A DNA stretch of 64,000 nucleotides from positions 720,524 through 784,523 of the forward strand of contig NC_049983.1 of the NCBI RefSeq assembly GCF_000003815.2, written 5' to 3'. The notes beneath the pieces were generated by a model, which was not told the origin of the DNA, did no database searches, and was given only the letters and a program-made list of their open reading frames with translations. This DNA comes from Branchiostoma floridae. Lineage: Eukaryota > Chordata > Leptocardii > Amphioxiformes > Branchiostomatidae. Positions 11,605-22,773 of the stretch are shown piece after piece. The position numbers were made by a program, and so were the translations under genes. Each line of letters starts with the position of its first letter. Position 1 is the first letter of the stretch.

Positions 11605-11969
11605 ACATTCTATTTCTCTTTCTCTATCTCTCTTCTTCCACCACTCCCTTAATGTCATTTCCAACCTCTCTTTTTCTATTAACTAACCACTGGGGATACA
11701 TGACTGAGCCGTCAACACCCGCTCTCACCTTAATTCACCCCGTTGCATCATGTCAACTATAACAACGGACTTCAGCCAACTTGAACTATTGGTGACGTTT
11801 CTCAAATGGACTTCGTCTTCCCCTCATGGTTTGTTTGTACTTCAGCCGATACACAGAGGTTATGCAAGCATCTAGTTTGCCAAATCAGCTTGAGAAGAAA
11901 CGGCAAATCTAAAGAATGGGCTTTAAATGTTGACTTTGTCCAAGATGATATGTACACACCTGTCAATGA
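11605..11969 (+). repeat. 3' flank/UTR block, left part, shared with 21618-22040
   Basis: The block starts CTATAGACATTCTATTTCTC and includes a short frame (11806-11969) that also occurs, with few changes, at 21824-21990. It is most simply the 3' UTR of the retrotransposon family at 9232-11604. Its right part resumes at 12746 after the insertion at 11970-12745. Confidence 0.7.
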
Positions 11970-12745
11970 GAGAGAGGACTGGTTTATTTAAACACACAAT
12001 GTCAGGTACAAGATGGTAGTCCGAAGACTAAATTGCCTCGTACAGTGTACAAAAAAAGACTGGCGCTTAAGAGTCTAATGGAATGTCCTGCCTAAGTGCA
12101 TTAATCTAATTAGAATCATCACAATACCCACTTAACTGTACAATTTAAAAGTGTGGATCTATACACACACACATATATATATATCAGTAATAAAATCAAT
12201 CTCATTTCAATTTAAAATAGAACTATTGAGATAGATTAAAATGTGACATTTAAAGTCTAGTATGAATTTAACAGATCGACACAATATGGCAGCGTGGTAT
12301 TCCTAAAACGTGACGTTCGACACTTAAACTGACTGACGTTGTCTGCATCACTGAGGTCCCTGCCATGTACCTCAGAGCGGCGTGGTGGTAGCCAGTTGAA
12401 TATTTTAGATTGAACAAGGGACTTGGCAAACTTCAGACAGTGAACTTTACGCCTTACATGCAGAGGTTCTAGATCACACATCTGTAGCGCTGAACTGTAG
12501 GAACTGTATGAACGACCAAGAATGATCTGACAAGCTTTGACCTGGACACGCTCAATCATACGTGACTGTTCTACTGTAAGCCCCGGGTGCCAAACCTGGC
12601 AGGCGTATTCTAAGGTGGGGCGGAAAAAACCCTATGTACACAAGTACTAAGTCACTAGAGCTCAGACCGTGTTTCTTCAAGCACCTAATCATGTATAAAC
12701 GGCAATTAGCTTTGCCCACAATCATTACTACATGTGCGGTCCACT
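11970..12745 (-). mobile_element. 5'-truncated non-LTR retrotransposon with 7-bp target duplication
   Basis: Read on the minus strand this starts KWTAHVVMIVGKANCR and continues through LERVQ-like sequence (MIERVQVKACQIILG) to CVDLLNSY, then a 3' UTR ending near AATAAACCAG. It is the same RT family as 9232-11604 but a different subfamily. TCAATGA flanks both ends (11963-11969 and 12746-12752), and the related block at 21618-22040 has this site uninterrupted, so both edges are exact. The frame breaks near 12560-12600, so it is a dead copy. Confidence 0.85.
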
Positions 12746-12810
12746 TCAATGACGTATCATATTGTTCAACTGTGTTGGCAACATACCAAACTGGTCGAAT
12801 TCACTCACAC
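12746..12810 (+). repeat. Right part of the block shared with 21618-22040
   Basis: This is the continuation of 11605-11969 after the insertion; CAATGACGTATCATATTG onward matches 21984-22040. Confidence 0.65.
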
Positions 12811-13315
12811 TGCTAAGGGCTTATCACATACGTACTATTGTAAAATGGGTTTCTATGTTATGTAAGAGTTTAATTCAGGGACGAGCAAAAGCAAGATTGA
12901 TATATGTTAAGTTCTTGAGTAATTTCCTTGACGTCGCATGGGGTGAAAAAACACCCTGTTGACGGATTACAGCCAGCCTTGGGATATTCTATTAAAGATA
13001 AAGGTTATCACGCGCCAGATCGAGGAGATGAAAACTAAGGGCGTGTTTTTCACTGTGAATTGCAATGCCATTATTCTTATGGTCTCATCGTAAAATGAAC
13101 CATGGAACGTCGTTTCATTACATCAAAAACTCTTGATATTAACCCTTGTCCTGCTAAGAATGCCAATTCCGCCGGCGCCAAGCTGATTGATTAATCAAAT
13201 CAGTAAAACTTTACAAATTCTGTGCTGCTGCTGCAGAGTCACCCCTCTAGTCGGTTTGCTGCAGTATGTCGCAAAATTCGTACATATATAACACAGTTGA
13301 GAATCAGTAGTTCTA
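12811..13315. other. No gene seen
   Basis: There is no open frame of note, no splice-bounded exon and no terminal repeats. Confidence 0.4.
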
Positions 13316-13720
13316 AATTAAAACACAGGATGTAGCCCCCGACCAAGAGTTCTGCCCATTTTGTCCAAAGGTAATTGAAAATGAATTTCACTTTGTCATG
13401 GAATGCTCCAGGTATGATGTCTTACGCAATATTCACATTCCTGTCTCTAAATATTACAGATTTTAAGATACTCGATACCAGAAGTAGATTTTACTATATC
13501 TTAAGATCCGACAGCTCTCATAATGCTAAGATAGGTAAATACATAAAAGATTGCTTTGAGATTAGAAAAGATGATGGAACTCACGTTTAGCCCCATCTGA
13601 TTGTATAAAGATTTGGGTTGTCCAATGTTCTTTAGTTAGTAGAATTTAAGATTTACTCTGTATCCCCATTCTGTAGTCTATGGTTGACCAAACGAAATTC
13701 ACTGTCCTTTTCGTCATGAC
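13316..13720 (+). pseudogene. Retrotransposon C-terminal zinc tail, copy a
   Basis: It reads EFCPFCPKVIENEFHFVMECSRYD (after a frame shift), then IGKYIKDCFEIRKDD. CX2C...HX4C is the zinc-binding tail at the end of many non-LTR RT proteins. A 3' UTR follows (TTTAGTTAGTAGA...CTGTATCC) that matches 29215-29330. Three related tails occur in the window (23725-24447 minus, 28463-29330 plus, 33030-33460 plus). Only the 3' end is present. Confidence 0.65.
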
Positions 13721-13789
13721 ATCCTTCTATATGTAGCTAATGTTCACAAACCTATTTATACTATTAACAGACACGGGTGAGAGAAAAAG

Positions 13790-14004
13790 TGAAAACTGCC
13801 TAACAGACAGTGTTAAGGATTAAATGGGTCAGAGAGATGCAACAAGGCGGAAAGCCATCAAGACAAGACTGGGAATGCTATCTATCCCTTAGGAACAAAA
13901 CAACATCAGCAAGAAGAAAGGCAAAAATAAGACACTTTGAAAGTGCCAGAGCCGAAAATAAATGTCAAGTTCAGAGAGTACGAGTAATTGTCCTTGAAAG
14001 AATT
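13790..14004 (+). pseudogene. Probable retrotransposon fragment
   Basis: A short open stretch (13810-14028) reads LRNKTTSARRKAKIRHFESARAENK, a basic pattern like the linker between endonuclease and RT in non-LTR elements. It runs directly into the tandem repeat at 14005. The assignment is weak. Confidence 0.3.
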
Positions 14005-14712
14005 TGTGCTATATTTGCACTATTATAAGATGTAAACCAAACTTGTCCTGTTGTTGGAACTTACTTAAAGAATAAACCAATATATTGACTATCAAATGCA
14101 TGCTTACAAAATTTGGGTTCTTGTTTTGTTGCTCTGCAATTGTCCTTCAAAGTAGGTCAATTTTTATCATTTTTACAATATGTCATTTTGTGCTACATTT
14201 GCACTATTATAACTTGTAGACCAGTCTTGTTCTGTTATTGGAATTTATTTGAAAGATAAAACAATCAATTGTCTATTAAAGGCATGCTTGTAAAGTTTGG
14301 GTTCTTGTTTTGTTGATACACAATTGTCATTTAAAGTAGGTCAATTTTCATGATTCTGATAATATGTCATTTTGTGCCATCTTTGCACAATCATAACTTC
14401 CAAACCATACGCGTCCTGTAATTGACATTACATGGAATATAAACCAGTATATTTTACCAATGTTTGCTTGCTAAATTTAAGTTCTTGTTTTCATGCTTCG
14501 CAATCGTCCTTTAAAGTAGGACAATTTTCATGATTTTGATAATAATTATTTTGTGCCAACTTTGCACAATCATAACGTTTAAACCAAACTTAAGCTTGTT
14601 CTGTAACTGAAAGTTACTTGAAATATAAACCAATATTTTGTCTATCAAACGCATGCTTGCACATTACAGGTTCTTGTATTCTAGCAGAGAATGTACATGT
14701 CTAAAGTAGGTC
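14005..14712 (+). repeat. Four tandem ~180-bp units
   Basis: Units start with TGTGC(T/C)A...TTTGCAC at 14005, 14189, 14373 and 14552, giving lengths 184, 184, 179 and about 160. Each contains TAAACCA, GCATGCTTG and GGTTCTTGTTTT-like words in the same order. The units have diverged by point changes and small indels. Confidence 0.8.
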
Positions 14713-15785
14713 GTATATCAAATTCGCTACCGAATAAAGTCAAAATATCATATCTTTGTTCATACATCTCGAAATGACAAAATTCAATTGCATAATATAC
14801 CTTCGAAACTAGAGTCTATTATACCGTAGAGTTCATTATATTGTAACCTGTATGTATAACGCAATATGTATAAGGGATAAGCCACCACTACTCTATATTT
14901 CTATTTGTTTTGTTACCACTGTACTACTGTTACAGAATTTTTAAAAGTACAGTTTATCCTAAAATCATAGGAATGTGACATTTCAAGAGATGGTGTACCA
15001 CAACATAGAATAGATATTATTGGGTATTTGTTTCAATTCCTGTCTTCATCATTTTGTCCATGCTTTGTCTAGAGTTACTTACATTATGCAACAGTTTGCT
15101 TTGCAAGATATTGTAATGCTGCTATGCAGTCTTGAAATAACTTTATTCAAATATGTTGTGTAAGCACAAAGCAATAATCAGAGGTGTAGAAACGCATGTT
15201 ATGGTACTGATTTCCAGTTGTAAACTATTGATAATCACAATGGGATTCATTGTAAAATAATGTTTTGATGTGCATTGTAGTGATGTATGTAGCGTTGTGA
15301 TTTATCTGTGAGATGCACTGTACTCTGTAAATGACTAAAAAAATTGCACAAAAAAAACTTTCCGATATTGAAAAGACATAACATTTTACATGGCAACTGA
15401 ATCTATTGTATATTTACTTGTCACTACTAGGAAAAAGTGTAGGCAATGTCAAAAACTTCTACATTTAATAAAAATGGCCACATGTAATGTGCCATATTTC
15501 ACAAATGTGCATATCATGGGCCCCAGTGGTGTCACATTTGCATTGCAAGTGGTGGGAGGTTTATTTCGAGATACGGCTTTACTTTTTGTATCCAAGGTCT
15601 TGTATTGATGGTGTTTACCATTTCCCAAGTGAGTGTCGAAAAATGTTGACTTTGCAATTTATGGAACGCCCCTCCTCTACATGTAGCCTCGTTGTACGAA
15701 AAATCATTTTTGTAGCTACATTTTTGTAGCACGCCTTGAAGTTTTCTGGGAATACCTTTTCTTATGGTTTCAGCCAATATAGTCA
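14713..15785. other. No gene seen
   Basis: AT-rich, with short frames without domain signal (for example 15390-15608). Confidence 0.4.
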
Positions 15786-15791
15786 AATTTA

Positions 15792-15810
15792 TGACGTCAT
15801 AATTACGTCA
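15792..15810. promoter_or_regulatory. CRE-like palindrome plus half site
   Basis: TGACGTCA at 15792-15799 is the full cAMP-response-element palindrome, followed by TTACGTCA at 15803-15810. CREB/ATF-type factors bind such sites. No promoter or gene start is evident beside it, so it may be fortuitous. Confidence 0.25.
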
Positions 15811-17284
15811 TATTACGTTGTAATACCGTAAAACTTCTTAGAATCTTTAGATTTAGCATCCTCCCCCGTTTTGACGAAAAAAGCCCGGTCCGAAGACGGT
15901 TAAGGTGCGAATTATTTGTTCGCGCATGCTCTCAGGGACAAAATCCTATTGTGCCATCTCATTGTAAACAAAATTATAATATTTCACGTGCCGAACCCAC
16001 ATTTAAGTACAGGATCAGGAGAACAGCAAAGTTACCCCAGAATTTTCTTGGGTGTTGAGAGGAGAACAGCGCCAGTCCAAGGTAGGTTAGCATTGGTGTC
16101 AAAGACAAGAAATGTACAGTGAGTACTGTCTACCGTAGATTTTACCTGGCATTCCTGCAATCTTATCAATAGCGATCATGTACGTTATTTTTTTTCATGC
16201 TGACTGCTTTTTTTGTCTTTTGCAGTTCAATTTAGTATTCTTTAGTAGCGCGAGTTTTTGAGGGAGGGGGGAACTCATCATTTCCATGCTCGTTGATATT
16301 TTGGCATCAATTTTACAATCAAACTTGATATCAAATTTTTTTACTGGTGACTGACACAGCATTCGTAACATATAGTTTAAAATATAAGTAGGAAAAAGTC
16401 GAGACTTCTGCGATATGGGAACATAATGGATGGCGGATTAAGATAGCGTGATTTCTTTATATGAGGATCTATGTTTTCCTTCTCCCTAAAAGTTGACACC
16501 AGTCTTTGAAAATCTGTCCACGATGAATCCAGTACACTATACAGTGGACGTAGGTTGACAAACACGATTTCGTAATGCTGTCTTTTATATAGTCTTCTAT
16601 TGTGCCGCGGCCCGCGTGTGGGTAGCTAGTTACCTGCTTGAAAAAAGCAGGTCTTGATTCTGGTAGGGATTTTTTGTGATTCCGGACCAATATCTTTAGA
16701 ATCTTTGGATGGATTGCGATCACGTTTGCTATGGGGATAGATATTGTGAGCCATTGTGCTATATAGCGCGCATTAGAATTTTGCTGCAGTTTGTGGTTCG
16801 TTTTTAAAAAAGATTATTTACACCCATTTTGGTCAGGAGTAGAGTGGTCCTAGTCAGTTTGTTTAGATGGCCAATTGGCTGGAGGCTGCCCACCCACACC
16901 AGCTGGGTGCAGTTAGTGTTTAGTTTCAGTGTCCTTCAGTCATTATGGTTTCTTCTACACCTTCTAGCATCCCCTTCAAAAGTGTTACATTTATCAGGTT
17001 GTATGCAATGTACATCTACAAAAGTGAATGTTACCTTGTTACCTCTATGAAAAATGGAGGTACTGTTTTTTTATGTTTTTGGGGTATATATCAGTTTTTG
17101 CAGTTTGGTGGTTGATTAAAAAATATATTAGAGTAACTGTGACCTCTGTATGGAATGAACCATTATATACACATAAGGGATATGTGCCAGGTGCAGGTGT
17201 AACAATAGGAAATAAAAATGAAATGGCTAGGTCACTAAAAAGGTGTAGTTTTGGATCTCACTGTTTATCATAAGTAGATATATT
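15811..17284. other. No gene seen
   Basis: Short frames only, with no recognisable protein family or repeat ends. Confidence 0.4.
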
Positions 17285-17288
17285 TTAA

Positions 17289-18650
17289 AGCTGGGTTCAC
17301 ACGTGCGTAACGGGGGCCGCCCTAAGATGCCAGTTTTTTTACGCGCTCGAACTCACGGCGCTCCATCACTATTTGCCAAAGAGTAGTCAAGTTTTGATCA
17401 ATGAATTTTTAACACATTCATCTAGAGACCATACTTGAATAAGGAAGGCATCCATACTGTTCATGAACTCTTCACCCTCCGCGTTACAACTGGCAAACAA
17501 CGAGGACGTTATCGTGAATATAAATTCCGATTTTGAGCCGCGTTAAACAGTGTGCCCTAACTTGCCCCGCTTTCGGAATTTGCTCTCTTCGAAAGTTCAA
17601 GCTGGTGACCAATTTAGACAAACATGAATAAAAATTCTAATTCTATTAAATATTAGCTTTCTTTTGACAGTTGAATTGTGATTGTGTGTGCTTCTTGTCT
17701 CCCGCGAGGAGGGCTAAATCTTTCACAATCCAGGTCGTATTTTCATGGGAAATGGGCGAAATGCACTGAATGCGGCGGCCCGACTAACAAAATCATTACG
17801 AAAAACGACAGCGCCAAAATCACAAAAAAACTCTGTGCACGTAGTGGGAAACATATTCGACATCACTCTGTGAAGTTTGATTTTTTTATAGACGGTACGA
17901 ATCATTTGTTAGAGTAACAAATCTTTTGGGCGTTCGCTCGTCTGCCACCTGCGGGGCCACGCTCCCTGGGGATAACAACGGCGGTGATGCTTATGTTTTT
18001 TTTTCTATGGCCGGTATTCTACTCAACAAACATTTGCAAACCAATATTTGTAGTGTTTTGTGAAGCTTTATTTCTTATGTGTATGACAGTTGTGTGGCTG
18101 TTTTTTACTGGTTGTTTATTTATGGACACGAGCCACCAATACCTAGTAACAGGTGACCACAGTGGTTCGGCGCTACCAACATTATTGTGAAAATTCTGTC
18201 TTCAAAAAAAAAGGGAAGTCAACATGTGTAAAAAAAACATTTTAATAGAAAAAAAGCTGTTTGTTTGGACTTGGTTTATTTACCTTTGTAATCATCATAG
18301 TCAGTGGCAACAAACACGGCGTACTTATGCATAATAAGATCAGCAAAAAATCCGGGCATCTTAGGGCAGGGGGCATCTTAGGTCGGCCCCCATTATATAT
18401 TCAAGTCCGTCTGGAATTCTAGGTCATACCAGGCTCCCAAGATCGCTGCAAAAAATAGAAGAAATTGTGGAAAGATAGACACCTAACATGCCAGAGGAGC
18501 CAGCTGACCGAGGAGTATGATTTGCGACCAGCTATCTCCTCTGGCATGTTACTGGCTATATTTGTCCAATTTCTATTATTTTTTTGAGCGTCCTGTGAAG
18601 CCTGGCACAGGCTAATGCGGACCTCATATACGCACATGTGTGAACCCAGC
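17289..18650. mobile_element. 1.36-kb TIR element flanked by TTAA
   Basis: AGCTGGGTTCACACGTGCG at 17289 is matched in inverse by ...GTGTGAACCCAGC ending at 18650, with TTAA at 17285-17288 and 18651-18654. A second inverted pair lies inside: GGGGGCCGCCCTAAGATGCC near 17310 against 18350-18395. Near the right end, 18425-18610 is a foldback (AACATGCCAGAGGAG against CTCCTCTGGCATGTT). TTAA could mean a piggyBac-type target, or TAA with a PIF/Harbinger-type element. No transposase is recognised; the frame at 17678-17917 has several Cys but no family signal. Confidence 0.7.
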
Positions 18651-18690
18651 TTAATACCCGTGATATGTGTCTGTGTCTGTCTGTCTCTGT

Positions 18691-18692
18691 GT

Positions 18693-18787
<95 letters not shown>
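18691..18787. repeat. (GT)n microsatellite
   Basis: A near-perfect dinucleotide run of about 90 bp. The frames through it are artefacts. Confidence 0.95.
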
Positions 18788-18788
<1 letters not shown>

Positions 18789-18860
18789 CGCATGCTACCT
18801 CGTTCTCTACCTTCTAGATGAAACAACAAACGTCCTGATTAAATCCGTACAGGTAAAACC

Positions 18861-20453
18861 ATGAGGAAGTCTCTCGCAATTCTGTTGATCGTGGCCCTGA
18901 CTGTGGCCATGATGTCCGACGGTGCTGAGAGTTGGGGCTCGGGCCGTCGTCGTCGTCGTCGCAAGTCGCTTCACGAGTATGCCGGCGCAGCTGACCGCCA
19001 AGAGCGAGCTGTGCCAGCAGGTATGTTACCTATGCCAGACTGGAGCGTCTTGTGATGCATAAACCTATGATCACAGGAGGCGTTATCATTTGATAAGAAC
19101 TACCAAATCCAATTTTCCTTAAAAATGACATTTGCATTTTGATAACCAGTCATTGACTTGATTTTTAAGTCCTTTCCGGACCACCAATCATCTGTTTTTA
19201 TTATGCAAAAAATGAAGTGGTTTTATCCGTTTGACAAGCTGAAACGGATAAATTTGTCATCATGAACGATCCGTTTCGTTTACGAAACGGTTTTTTCCGA
19301 ACGTTCTCGCGAGGTGGATCTGAAACGGTTTCTAGATATCAGGAATTGCAAATTTTCACCATGAACGCAAAACGGCGCGGATCCGGCTTTCATCCGGGCA
19401 CGTGCATTCATAGTTGGTGGTGTCATGGGTAGAAGTAGAATTTTTCACCTGTCAGTCGGATATTTCGGCCGCGTTTTTAAGCGTACAATTCGTTCTTCAT
19501 CCTGGGCCGCCTCCTGGTCGACTGGAGAACCGGCAGTCCTAATATCCAAGGGGAAGGGTTGTGTCAGGATATCCAGAGAAAACGGAATACAGTAGCATAT
19601 AGCGGGAGCAGAATGTTTTCAGAGGCATTGCCAAGGCCATGAAGGAACGCGGCTTCAGTGCCGATCGAAGACCAATAATCTGTACAAGATTGTGCAATAT
19701 CACAACAACATTAAGAGGTCACATTACGATGCATTACCATGCCTTTTTCAAAGAACTGAAACGGTGGGTGCAAGTTTGCGTCGAAATCGCAAAATGCAAA
19801 CCGTTTGCTGTCAGATTTTTAGGCCAAACGGATAAAACCGTTTGGATTTGTGCATAATGAACGGCGTCATAGTCATTGGTAGGACCGCAAGCAGTAATAT
19901 TCACGCCCAAATTTTCCACATGACTCTGAAATGCGAGTCATTATCTAATTCCCTTCATTTGGTTTTTCTTTTCTTATGCGCCTTTCCCTTGTTCCTATTA
20001 GTTTTTCTCTTTTTAGTAAAAAGCAACAACAACTTTATTGCGCTATCTATTCAATTCACAAAGAGTCACCTAATAATGAAAGTCACCTAATAATGTAGTC
20101 ACCTAATAATGAAAGGCAATACGGCCTCAGAGTCTTCGATATTTTTAAATGGTGTATAGAAATGATTGAGCTGCCGAACGAACAATTTCTGTTAGATGCA
20201 TGTTTGGCCAATTTTGCATCAGAATGTTGTCCTTTACATCTTCCGACACAAGATTGGGAAACTACAACTTGCAGAGAGTGGGTGTCATTCTTACATACGC
20301 GAACACGACCTTCGATCTATGAAACGCGTAGGTTCCGTCGAAGTGCTACACATTTTCATCGTTATGATAAAACTACTATTGCGATATGTTTGTGCAGGTG
20401 ATGAACAAATCAAGGATGATCAGATCCACCAGCTCTTGGACGGAGCGCCCTAA
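18861..20453 (+). CDS. Small secreted cationic peptide precursor, two coding exons (18861-19020, 20398-20453)
   Basis: Exon 1 opens with ATG at 18861, 57 bp after a plausible 3' splice site (CTCTACCTTCTAG, 18803), and ends at CAG|GTATGT. Exon 2 follows TTTGTGCAG and its frame ends with TAA at 20451-20453, three bases before an AAG|GTACTG donor. The joined product is 71 residues. MRKSLAILLIVALTVAMMSDG is a clear signal peptide, followed by ESWGSG, the run RRRRRRK (a CGT repeat), KSLHEYAGAADRQERAVPAG, and an acidic end DEQIKDDQIHQLLDGAP. Signal peptide, basic block, then acidic tail is the layout of many antimicrobial peptide or neuropeptide precursors, but I do not recognise the family. Intron 1 carries a TIR element. 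The splice junctions are inferred. Confidence 0.5.
19204..19854. mobile_element. 651-bp TIR element with TA flanks, in intron 1 of the peptide gene
   Basis: TGCA...GGTTTTATCCGTTTG at the left (19204-19235) is mirrored by CAAACGGATAAAACC...TGCA at the right (19824-19854), imperfect over about 32 bp. TA flanks at 19202-19203 and 19855-19856. The interior repeats AAACGG and CCGTTTC words. There is no coding capacity. Confidence 0.65.
20064..20113 (+). repeat. Short tandem repeat, three units
   Basis: AGTCACCTAATAATG occurs three times at 16-17 bp spacing. Confidence 0.8.
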
Positions 20454-20768
20454 GGTACTGGTCTCGAATTTGCACGGCTATTGCTCTTTCATAGTGTTCT
20501 CAAAGTAAGGAATTTATTGATGATTGAAGTTTCAGATCATTTTGTACGCATTTAATGCTTCGTCCCTAACCCCAAACCAACCGTTGGAGGACAGCATGCG
20601 TATATCAATATGTGCCGTATCAACATTATAGGAGAACAGTTCCTGAAATGAGTTTGCTTGTATACATTTTACTAAGATTGGTCAATTGTCTATGAAGTTT
20701 TATGTGTGATCAAATGGACCGCTCAAATTTTGCATTGTATGAATTATGATATTTTCTCCATATTTTAG

Positions 20769-20900
20769 GATGCTGTTCATCCACAGCTACAAGCACTGGA
20801 CCAGCTGTCACCGTGACACGTCGTGAACATCGTTCATTGTCCAGTAATTTTTAACTGTCTAAATTGTTGATATTAAATCTCAGCATGAATGAAAACGTTT
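20769..20900 (+). other. Possible 3' UTR exon of the peptide gene
   Basis: ATATTTTAG at 20761-20769 is a good 3' splice site. If exon 2 is joined here the stop at 20451 makes this untranslated. If exon 2 (57 bp, a multiple of three) were skipped, exon 1 would read into a different 28-residue tail starting GCCSSTATSTG. A TATTAAA near 20870 could be the poly(A) signal. Confidence 0.3.
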
Positions 20901-21617
20901 GGAATCATATGTGACTCGCACCATAGAAGTGATGTTGAAGTGGCTCTTTACAATTATATCGTAAAATTCACTGGCCCATTATCAAAGCTTTAAGCAATGT
21001 TGAAACTCCATATTACGTTTTAGACAACAAAATATGTCAGGTAATACTTGCATAGGCATGCCACAGTCATTCAACTACTACCAACACCAATCACTACTAT
21101 TCACTACACAAACCACTATCAAACTTGCAACATACAGGCATTGGACCTAAAAATATTACACAACTCACATAATCCCACAAACAGAATAAATGCAACATCA
21201 AGAAAATTTCTTATACAACTATCAAATCAGTACAACCAACACACGCACGCACACACACACAGGAACTGTCAATCAAAATGTACCCTGCTGGTGTTACATG
21301 TGGAGAGTTGGCCCGTGGGCAGAGGTACACCGATCACTTGTCAACCCAATCTTTCATCCTCAAAAGGGACATATTTTTATATCACATTGTCACACCGGTT
21401 GGACACATCTTGGCTGGCTTATGATTTTTTATGCCACTGATAAATCTGCTTGGAGATTAGACTGGATAATCTTCACTAGGCTGGTACAGATAAAGATTAG
21501 CTCCTTTACCCAAATTGACACACTCTAAACTGGGTGAGGCAATAGAGGCCAAGGTGAAAGTTGGAACGTTAGATTTCGAATTGCTTAATTTGCAACATAC
21601 TCAGAATCATTCCTATT
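20901..21617. other. No gene seen; short CA run
   Basis: There is a short (CA)n at 21240-21261. The frames at 21048-21528 are low-complexity and show no domain. Confidence 0.4.
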
Positions 21618-22040
21618 CTATAGACATTCTATTTCTCTTTCTCACTTCTTCTACCACAAAGCTCCCTTAATGTATTTTCCAACCTCTCTTTTTCTATTAA
21701 CTAACCACTGGGGATACATGACTAAGCCGTCAACACCTGCTCTCACCTTAATTCACCCCGTTGCATCATGTCAACTATAACAACGGACTTCAGCCAACTT
21801 GAACTTCTGGTGACGTTTCTCAAATGGACTTCGTCTTCCCCTCATGGTTTGTTTGTACTTCAGCCGATACACAGAGATTACGCAAGCGTCTAGTTTGCCA
21901 AATCAGCTTGAGAAGAAACGGCAGATCTAAAGAATGGGCTTTAAATGTTGACTTTGTCCAAGATGATATGTACACACCTGTCAATGACGTATCATATTGT
22001 TCAACGGTGTTGGAAAAATGCCAAACTGGTCGAATTCACG
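21618..22040 (+). repeat. Second copy of the 11605-12810 block, uninterrupted
   Basis: It matches 11605-11969 and 12746-12805 in order, without the 776-bp insertion. It runs into a poly(G) stretch and the assembly gap. Upstream (before 21618) the two loci differ. Confidence 0.8.
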
Positions 22041-22070
22041 ATTGCTAACTTGGGGGGGGGGGGGGGGGGG

Positions 22071-22170
22071 NNNNNNNNNNNNNNNNNNNNNNNNNNNNNN
22101 NNNNNNNNNNNNNNNNNNNNNNNNNNNNNNNNNNNNNNNNNNNNNNNNNNNNNNNNNNNNNNNNNNNNNN
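22071..22170. other. Assembly gap (100 N)
   Basis: A run of exactly 100 N after a poly(G) stretch. Frames crossing it are not real. Confidence 1.
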
Positions 22171-22273
22171 CAGTTGTTAGTAATGCGTTTATTTGCCATA
22201 CACTGTACCTGATGCAATCGCTGTGCAATAAACTTGACTCTTTTTTTTAAACGCGATACCACACTGGACACAA

Positions 22274-22275
<2 letters not shown>

Positions 22276-22336
<61 letters not shown>
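22276..22336. repeat. (CA)n microsatellite
   Basis: About 60 bp of pure dinucleotide. Confidence 0.95.
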
Positions 22337-22340
<4 letters not shown>

Positions 22341-22770
22341 AACGGGGATTCGTTGAGCGAAACGTTGACATTTGATTTGATTTGAAAAATTTGAGAAATC
22401 TATTCCGTCGATAGTTTTGACCAAAATTGATATCTGCACCTACCAATGGCGGCCGCAGTTCCAGCTCCCAACTGATAGACTTTGATCTTTCAACGTTTCA
22501 CTTACTTGGCTTCATCACAGGCAAGACAACCTACTTCTTAAAAGGCTTGCATGATGCTTAGCGGGGGGGGGGGGGTGTCGCTCCTTCTGAATGGATCCCG
22601 ACGGCTATACTTTTATGCATTTTTTAACTAAATCATGAATGTGATAAGTAGCAAAAGCTAATCATTGGCCTTTGATGACTCTTAGTTCCTTTTATTATTG
22701 CCACGCCATGGCCAATGACACGGGGAAAGGTAGGCCGGCGTATGTTAAGTACTGACTGATAATGTAGCGA
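22337..22770. other. No gene seen
   Basis: Contains a G run at 22562-22575. No exon or repeat ends were recognised. Confidence 0.4.
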
Positions 22771-22773
22771 GGT

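Noticed and set aside
16829-17273. Hydrophobic frames of 73-81 codons
   Set aside because: They show no start context, splice sites or homology signal in AT-rich DNA.
18419-18829. Long frames of HTHTHT or VCVCVC across 18.7 kb, also near 22.3 and 37.2 kb
   Set aside because: They are translations of (GT)n/(CA)n microsatellites.
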